Shown one piece after another: positions 27,450 to 33,215 of a stretch of DNA of 33,215 nt; within the stretch, counting starts at the first letter, position 1, and each line of letters starts with the position of its first letter. The DNA lies in assembly GCA_003427395.1 (NCBI GenBank), contig BFEA01000245.1, positions 932,754 to 965,968 of the forward strand, written 5' to 3'. This DNA is from Chara braunii. Lineage: Eukaryota; Streptophyta; Charophyceae; Charales; Characeae. The position numbers and the translations under genes are program-made. The notes below the pieces were generated by a model. It worked only from the letters and a program-made list of their open reading frames with translations. It was not told where the DNA came from and searched no databases.

Positions 27450-30400
27450 GAGTTTTAGCCGCTCTTACTCGCGCTGAAGTGGTAACGTTGCCTTCTCCAC
27501 TTCAGGCATTGGCCAGGGCTACTGACCCACATATTGCCCCGTGGACACATTTTGACCCACCGACGCTCTGTTCGAAAGATGTGTTTGAGTCCCTAGAGGA
27601 GTTACAGTCTGAGTGGTCAGGGAAGGATCCCAGAGACTCTTGGGCGATGATTAGTAGAGGTCCAAAGGGTGAACATTTCGGGGTAGAGGTTGATGTAGGT
27701 GGCCGCAAAGTAGGCGCCTTCGCAGACATAGGCTCTACACGAAACTTCATCAATCGTGCTTGTGTGGGTAGATTGCGCTTAGGGGACCAAGTGCAGCGGC
27801 TTAGTAGAACTGTAGCTTCTACGCTAGCCAACAAACACCTTTTGTTAGTTAAAGACTATGTCAAGGACATAGTCTGTTCCTTCTCTTATGGAGGAGGGGA
27901 AGTGAGACACAAAATTTCATTCCTTGTTAGCGACGAATTGCCCTTCGACATATTACTAGGCATGTACTATCTCGAGGTCGCTCAACCTCAGTTTGATTAG
28001 GATAGAAAGGTGTTGATACACAAGCTGCCAAACGGTAGGATCGTTAGACTACAAAAGTATAAGGCTAGCAATCTAGTGGAAAACTACGGCTGCATGTGTG
28101 CCTCCTTTTTCTATAACTACTATAAGCAAAATCGCGAGGAGGGCTTGTATCGAATTTTTGTCTCTGAGAAAGGGGAGGTCGTTAAAACACCCCCAGAGAT
28201 AGAATCAGTCGTCGCACAATATTCCGACCTTTTTTAGGAGCGCACAGGTGTGGTAGAAAGGGAGGCGGTCCATGCGATAGAGGTTGTCCCAGGTAGCAAG
28301 GTGCTTAGAGGACAAATCTAAAGGATGTCTCTTGCGGAATTGGATGAGCTCCGCCTCCAGCCCAAGAAGCTCATAGAAAAGGGATGGATTCAGCCTAGTA
28401 CCTCACCTTATGGTGCGCCAATCTTATTTGTCCTAAGAAGGGGGGTACCTTAAGGATGTGCATTGACTATAGGGGCCTCAATGCCATCATAGTAAAAAAC
28501 GCAGAGCCCCTACCCTGCATGGACGACCTACTGGATAAAGTGCAGGGATGTCGGTACTTCACAAAGATAGATCTCAAATCCGGATACCATCAAATTGCCA
28601 TTAGATCTGAGGACCAAACAAAACTGCCTTTCAGACCAGGTACGGTTTTTGCGAGTTTGTGGTGATGCCCTTTAGCTTGTGCAATGCTCCTGGTACATTC
28701 CAGCATGCAATGAACATGATTTTTCATGAGTACTTAGATAAGTTTATCGTCGTGTACCTCAATGATATTCTTATATTTAGTAAGAGTGTAGGGGAGCACG
28801 CTGAGCACTTGAAAATAGTGCTAGGTCTCCTAAGACAGCACCAGTACAAGGTTAACATGGAGAAATGTGAGTTTGGTCGCACCAAGATCTTGTACTTGGG
28901 TCATGAAATCTCCGCGGATGGTTTGAGGCTGGACGATGCTAAAGTGGCCAGCATAAGAGGCTGGCCCAGACCTCAGAGTGTCACTGAGGTCAGATCGTTT
29001 TGGGGGATGATGGGCTACTATCGTCCGTTTGTGAAAAACTATAGTACTATAGCTTCCCCATTAACTGATCTAACTCGACTTGACACCCCTTGGGAGTGGA
29101 CTGAGAAGTGTGAAGCAAGCTTCAGGAAACTGAAGTATGCTCTGACACTCTATGAAGTTCTTAAACTTCTGGATCCTGATAAGCCATTTGTCGTGACCAC
29201 AAACGCCAACCAATATGGCATAGGCGCGGTCCTTGCGCAAAAGGAGGGGCCAAAGTTGAGACCGATCGAGTACATGAGTAAAAAGATGTCATCCCAAAAA
29301 CTAGCAAAGTCCACGTATGAGCGTGAGCTCTATGCCCTCTACAGAGCGCTGGTCCATTGGAGACACTACCTCCTAGGCATATTCTTCTATTTGAGATCTG
29401 ACCATGAGACCTTGCGCTGGATCAAGACATAGCTTGTACTCTCTGGCGCACTAAAGCGGTGGATTCAAATGATTGACATGTATGACTATCAACTTGATCC
29501 AATCAAGGGAGAGTACAACAAAGTGGCAGATGCACTATCGCGAAGGGCAGATTATCTGGGCGCGCTAGTGACCGAATTTGGCATATCCAACGATCTAACT
29601 CGATCTTTGGTGGAAGCCTATCAGCAAGATTCAGTTATGTCTGAGATCATCCATAAGTTCAAAGAGACGGATAAAGTAACTTCTAACGAATTCACGATGG
29701 TAGATGGCTTGCTGTTTTTTGAAAAGGCAGGGAATAAAAGACTGTGTGTTCCAAATAATGAATCTTTGCGTAGTTTATTTTTAGGGGAATGTCATGATGC
29801 AACTGGTCATTTTGGCTATAGAAAGATATCAACTAACTTAGTACATAAGTTTTGGTGGCCCACAATGATGCAGGATGCAAAGAAATATGTAGAGACCTTC
29901 CAAGTTTGTCAACGTGACAAACCAAGGACGCAGGCACATTTGGGATTGATTAAACCTTTGCCAATCACTGTTGGACCTGGCTAGAGTGTGTCCATAAATT
30001 TCATGGATACTCGCGTGACCAGCAAGAGTGGAAAAAGGCATATATTTGTTATTGTGGATAAATTCACTAAATATGCAAGACTAATTCCTATGCCTGAAAC
30101 ACCCAGAACTGAACACATCATCGATCTCTTTATGGATAACTGGGTACTTGACTTCAGTCTACCTACGTCTATAGTTAGTGACAGGGACGTCGGATTTACC
30201 AGCGAACTATGGCAAAGCGCAGCCCAGCAGATGGGGACCCGACTCCAAATGACATCAGGGAACCACCCTGAGTCAAGTGGTCAGGCTGAACAGATGAATC
30301 GTGTAGTACAGCACCTGCTTCGACATTACATCAAGCCAAGTCAGGATGACTGGGATGAAAAGTTACCTCTCGTCACCAGCCTGTACAACAATGTTGTGCA

Positions 30401-31062
30401 CAACACTATTGGTATGACTCCCAACCAGTTACATCTCAGTTGAAAACCCAGATCAGCATTGGACTTTCTACTACCTGAACAGCAACAAAATCCATCACCA
30501 TGCATCACCTTATTCGTTGCAGCAGGCCGTTGAACATATTAGAAAATCTCAGGATACTATGATTTCATCTGCGAATAAGCATAGACGGCCCTCTAACTTT
30601 CAGGTAGGTGACAGAGTTTGGGTTAAATCATCTGAACTAGGTCAAGAGTTGGGGATTTCACGCAAACTAATGCCACAGTACTTTGGGCCCTGAGAGATCT
30701 TAGACATTGTAGGGGATCAACCGGATGGGCCTTCATACGTGATTCGCATTCCTGCACACTTGCGTACTTACCCTGTGTTCCATGCCTCCAAGTTGGCACC
30801 TTTCGCTGTCACTGATCAGTTTCCCTCCAGGAGATCAATGCTGCCCCCAACCATGGATGGACACGTGGACATTGACGATATCATCAAGCACAAGCTGATG
30901 TCTGTACCCAAACCTCCAGGGAGGGGTGGACCGCCAAAGCCACAAATGCAATACAAAGTGCAGTTCAAACATCACATTGGTCCTCAAGAAGACCGGTGAT
31001 TCACAAGAGAGGAATTAATGAAGACTGCTTCCCAATCATCTCAAGTTACGAAAGAAAGTTGA
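27431..31062 (+). pseudogene. pol: Element C pol: protease, reverse transcriptase, RNase H, integrase (decayed)
   Basis: Protease reads FADIGSTRNFI (about 27719), with Ile in place of the usual Ser after Asp, then DILLGMYYL. RT has [34 protein letters not shown] and VVMPFSLCNAP, and a YLND box (Asn codon 28761-28763). RNase H has TTNAN (Asn 29202) where TDAS is usual, and RSDHETLRW. Integrase has the HX5H...CX2C finger (about 29790-29910) and a core with VSDRDVGFTS and SGQAEQMNR. The first core Asp is Asn (29997-29999). The C-terminal part reads YVIRIPAHLRTYPVFHASKL. Lesions include TAG 27998, TAG 28235, TAA 28319, a missing base near 28435, a frame change near 28635, TAG 29430, TAG 29982, TGA 30441, a frame change near 30500, TGA 30691 and TGA 30997. 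The frame ends at TGA 31060. Confidence 0.92.
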
Positions 31063-31105
31063 AAGGGAAGCAGCCTGATACCTAGGAACTTCTCAGAGGA
31101 CTATC

Positions 31106-31124
31106 AAAGAAAAGGAGGAGGGAA
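31106..31124 (+). other. Polypurine tract of element C
   Basis: Nineteen consecutive purines end directly before the TGCAAGG start of the 3' LTR. Confidence 0.88.
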
Positions 31125-32091
31125 TGCAAGGATTTGGGTCCTCGGTAGGCCTAAGAGGGCCCTACTGCAGATGTGCCCGCCCTAAGTGAAGGCGGGCCTA
31201 ACAAATCACAAGAGGCCCTCAACTGTCAATTTCGTATTTGGGGGTCCGGGTAGTTTCGACGCGCCAGTTGGTTGAGGGGAAAACGCAGGCCGAGCAGCAG
31301 CACATTCCACGACCTTCTGGCCTTTGCAAGAATGCAGGCCCTGGGCGAGAATCGCAGACTCATACACTTACAGTTGTGAGGCCCAGTAGCTGCAACACAA
31401 GCGCAGCATGCTGGGGCCTACCGGAAGCTTCTCGGCCCAGGCCAGTCCAGCCAGGCTGCGAAGGCAGGAGGCTCTTTCCATAAAGATAAGAGCTCGCCAC
31501 CGGCAGCCTCATTCAGGCACTCGCATGCTAGCGGCAGCGCTACTGGAGCGGACACTCGTGGGTTGTTGCTGGGGCTGAGAGGCAAGGTGCTACCATGTGC
31601 GATCGTGCAGGGATCAGGGCGCTGTTGAGGGAAGCGCCATAGCCCAACCTCCATAGCTGGTTGGGCTTGGACTACAGTGAAGCGCAGGGGTGGTCTTCGG
31701 GTGTGCAAAGGGAAGACGTGGGAGTAAGAGGAGGAAGAGAGAGAGAGAAGGATGATGATGATGATGATGTGAGGGCACATACCTGGTATTGGTGATGATC
31801 TGCATGGGCGACATCTTCAAGTACTACGGAGGCTGCTGACGTCAACAGTTGCATTGTCAATTAGTAGGCAGAGAGTAGCTGTGTAGGAAGTAGGCTGGGC
31901 GCCGAGCGCCAAGTAGGGAGATAGGGGCTGGACACTCATGTTGGTGGTGGCGAGAGCAAGCACTCATTGACATTGGTTTTCAGTGTTATATTGGTGCATT
32001 TCTGCTTTCTGGACACTGTGATACTATCTGGCCTTCAATGTGATTGGGCAATCTGCTTATTGTCATCTCACTATTGCTCATTTTCCTTGCA
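31125..32091 (+). repeat. 3' LTR of element C
   Basis: It is 967 bp, from TGCAAGG to CCTTGCA, giving a perfect 7-bp terminal inverted repeat. It aligns with 23262-24214 apart from small indels, including an extra stretch near 31695-31725. The G/C hairpin near its start (31175-31181/31191-31197) is unchanged relative to the 5' LTR. Confidence 0.92.
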
Positions 32092-32095
32092 TACA

Positions 32096-33215
32096 CAAAA
32101 AACCCATCTATTATGGGGGGGGTCAGTCTGGTTACTTATCACCGGCAAGCTTAAAAATCATTAAGAACATAAGAGGGTCACCCAAACAGTTATAAAACTC
32201 AGGACGGCGGGAGACTAACTAAAGTACCCAGACCTATCCTTATACCTGAGAAAATCACCCTCTGATTCCTAATGATGTTGAAGTTACCATAATGTAAAAT
32301 GATACAATATATACACTATCAAATCAAATTCAATAGGGCCGATACCAATAATTAGGGCTTTTATCAAAACAAGCAACTCAGAACAATAAATTGACCCTAG
32401 ACTACCCTATCCTTCCGATAATACGAAATTATACCTAATTATTAAAAAGTTTTGAAGCTAAATTAAATCCGGGCCCCCTCCAATTAATATGAAGGGGCCC
32501 TAAAGGGCCAACCTTCTACAAGGAACATGAATATGCACGAAGCACGGAAATCCAGATTGCAAAATCACACTGAAGTCCAAGTAGTCAAAGCAAGAGCAGA
32601 TAGCACAATGGAACCGAGTAACCATCCATTTGAGAATGATACAGAAGAATCATGAGTCAATGTCCAAGCCCCATAGGGCAACACCAACANCATAACCCAA
32701 TGTAGCTCTCTCTCTTGAATGGCGNCAGGCGCCCTACCTACTCTACAGCCTATCTCTACAACTACAGTATGAAAGCAACCAGACAACTTGACGACCAGNG
32801 AGNGATGATGTCAACACCAATGNCGACNTCCTCTCTCCTCCAGGTACGTCTCTCTCTTCACCCTCACTCTCCCTTGTTATCCCACACAGNGCCCTTCACC
32901 TCCGAAGAACCACCTTCGCCCTTCCTCCTCTGCGCCCACAGGCAGCCTGNCTATGGCCGCCAGCGCCCTGCGCCCAGGCAGCGCTCTACCGCTTAGCGCT
33001 AGCCTGCCTCTACCTCAGCCTAACGCAGCCCAGCACAGCGCAGCACATCGCAAACGCGCAGCGTGCCGGCATTGCTCGCAATGGCCAAGATCCCTGCCCA
33101 CTCGCCCTCCCTGCCCACTCGCCAGTGTTGCGTGTGGGCGGCCTCCCTTGAGCCTGCGCCTGGGCCCCAGTACCTGTACCTAGGCCCAATGCGGTTGGGG
33201 CCCAGGAGATGCAGT
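32096..33215. other. Unassigned right flank
   Basis: No gene recognised. 32096-32520 is AT-rich with a G run (32115-32122) and a hairpin-forming GGGCCCC...GGGGCCC pair near 32471-32501. 32690-33215 is CT- and CAGCGC-rich with several Ns and broadly resembles the composition of the element A LTR, but no confident alignment could be made by eye. Before element C inserted, this flank was joined to the A-rich end of the 18S pseudogene. Confidence 0.5.

Larger units (their letters stand above)
23262..32091 (+). mobile_element. Ty3/gypsy LTR retrotransposon, element C (complete layout, decayed)
   Basis: Two LTRs (23262-24214 and 31125-32091) flank PBS, leader, gag, pol in the -1 frame and a polypurine tract. 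TACA at 23258-23261 and 32092-32095 is the target duplication. The domain order (protease, RT, RNase H, integrase, C-terminal domain) is Ty3/gypsy. Its LTRs do not resemble those of A or B, so it is a separate family. Many in-frame stops and several frame changes show it is dead. It inserted beside the A-rich end of the truncated 18S. Confidence 0.93.

Noticed and set aside
25904-30999. A nuclear genetic code with TAA/TAG read as Gln, as in some ulvophyte algae
   Set aside because: Stops at Gln-like positions suggest it, but TGA also replaces Trp, true frameshifts are present, stops also replace Tyr- or Glu-like positions in both B and C, and TAG/TAA/TGA end gag normally.
32335-32350. Possible fourth primer-binding site (complement TGGTATCGG then CCC)
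   Set aside because: Only 9 of 12 bases match, the neighbouring sequence does not show an LTR end, and no gag follows.

Overview
The window looks like nuclear repeat-rich DNA from a eukaryote of the green lineage, most likely a streptophyte (plant or charophyte alga). The grounds are plant-like 18S/5.8S/28S rRNA sequence, Ty3/gypsy LTR retrotransposons primed by a plant-type initiator-tRNA-Met primer-binding site, and DNA-level decay that looks like cytosine methylation. The exact species is not determinable. No ordinary single-copy host gene was recognised. Scattered single Ns and one 375-base N gap (14981-15355) show a draft assembly.

Layout, left to right. (1) 1 to about 3911, minus strand: the 5' part of Ty3/gypsy element A: LTR, primer-binding site, gag, and a pol that runs off the left edge after protease and the start of reverse transcriptase. 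(2) 3912-5751: no gene, with a degenerate G-rich tandem repeat at 5331-5640. (3) 5756-15820, plus strand: a complete but decayed Ty3/gypsy element B with two LTRs, a 4-bp target duplication (AAAC), PBS, a 1.1-kb leader carrying many TGCTGACGTGGCA-like motifs, gag, pol and polypurine tract. Its 3' LTR is split by a 1.4-kb non-autonomous DNA transposon (hAT- or Mutator-like). The empty site is preserved in the 5' LTR, and the insert is packed with compound microsatellites. (4) 16432-23237, minus strand: a 28S-ITS2-5.8S-ITS1-18S rDNA unit that is a pseudogene. It is cut at its 18S 5' end, deleted in universally conserved rRNA cores, and interrupted in the 28S by a 0.6-kb insert ending in a 50-nt A tail. 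(5) 23262-32091, plus strand: a complete but decayed Ty3/gypsy element C with a 4-bp target duplication (TACA), inserted beside the broken 18S end. (6) 32096-33215: AT-rich then C-rich flank, unassigned.

The most interesting pattern is shared by the three different retroelements. In each, pol lies in the -1 frame relative to gag, and a classical X XXY YYZ slippery heptamer sits in the gag frame at or just before the gag stop: GGGAAAC in A, CCCAAAA in B, GGGAAAC in C. In B the -1 frame is closed by a stop codon directly before the heptamer, so the permitted slip zone is only about 20 nt. All three also share the PBS variant TGGTATCGGAGC, which predicts a specific change in the host initiator tRNA, and all three carry strong G+C hairpins close to the outer end of their LTRs.

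Elements B and C are dead: they have frameshifts, in-frame stops that often fall where Gln or Trp is expected, YLND in place of YLDD in reverse transcriptase, and loss of the first catalytic Asp of integrase. Element A is too truncated to judge. All assignments come from reading the sequence and from remembered family motifs; no database search was possible.
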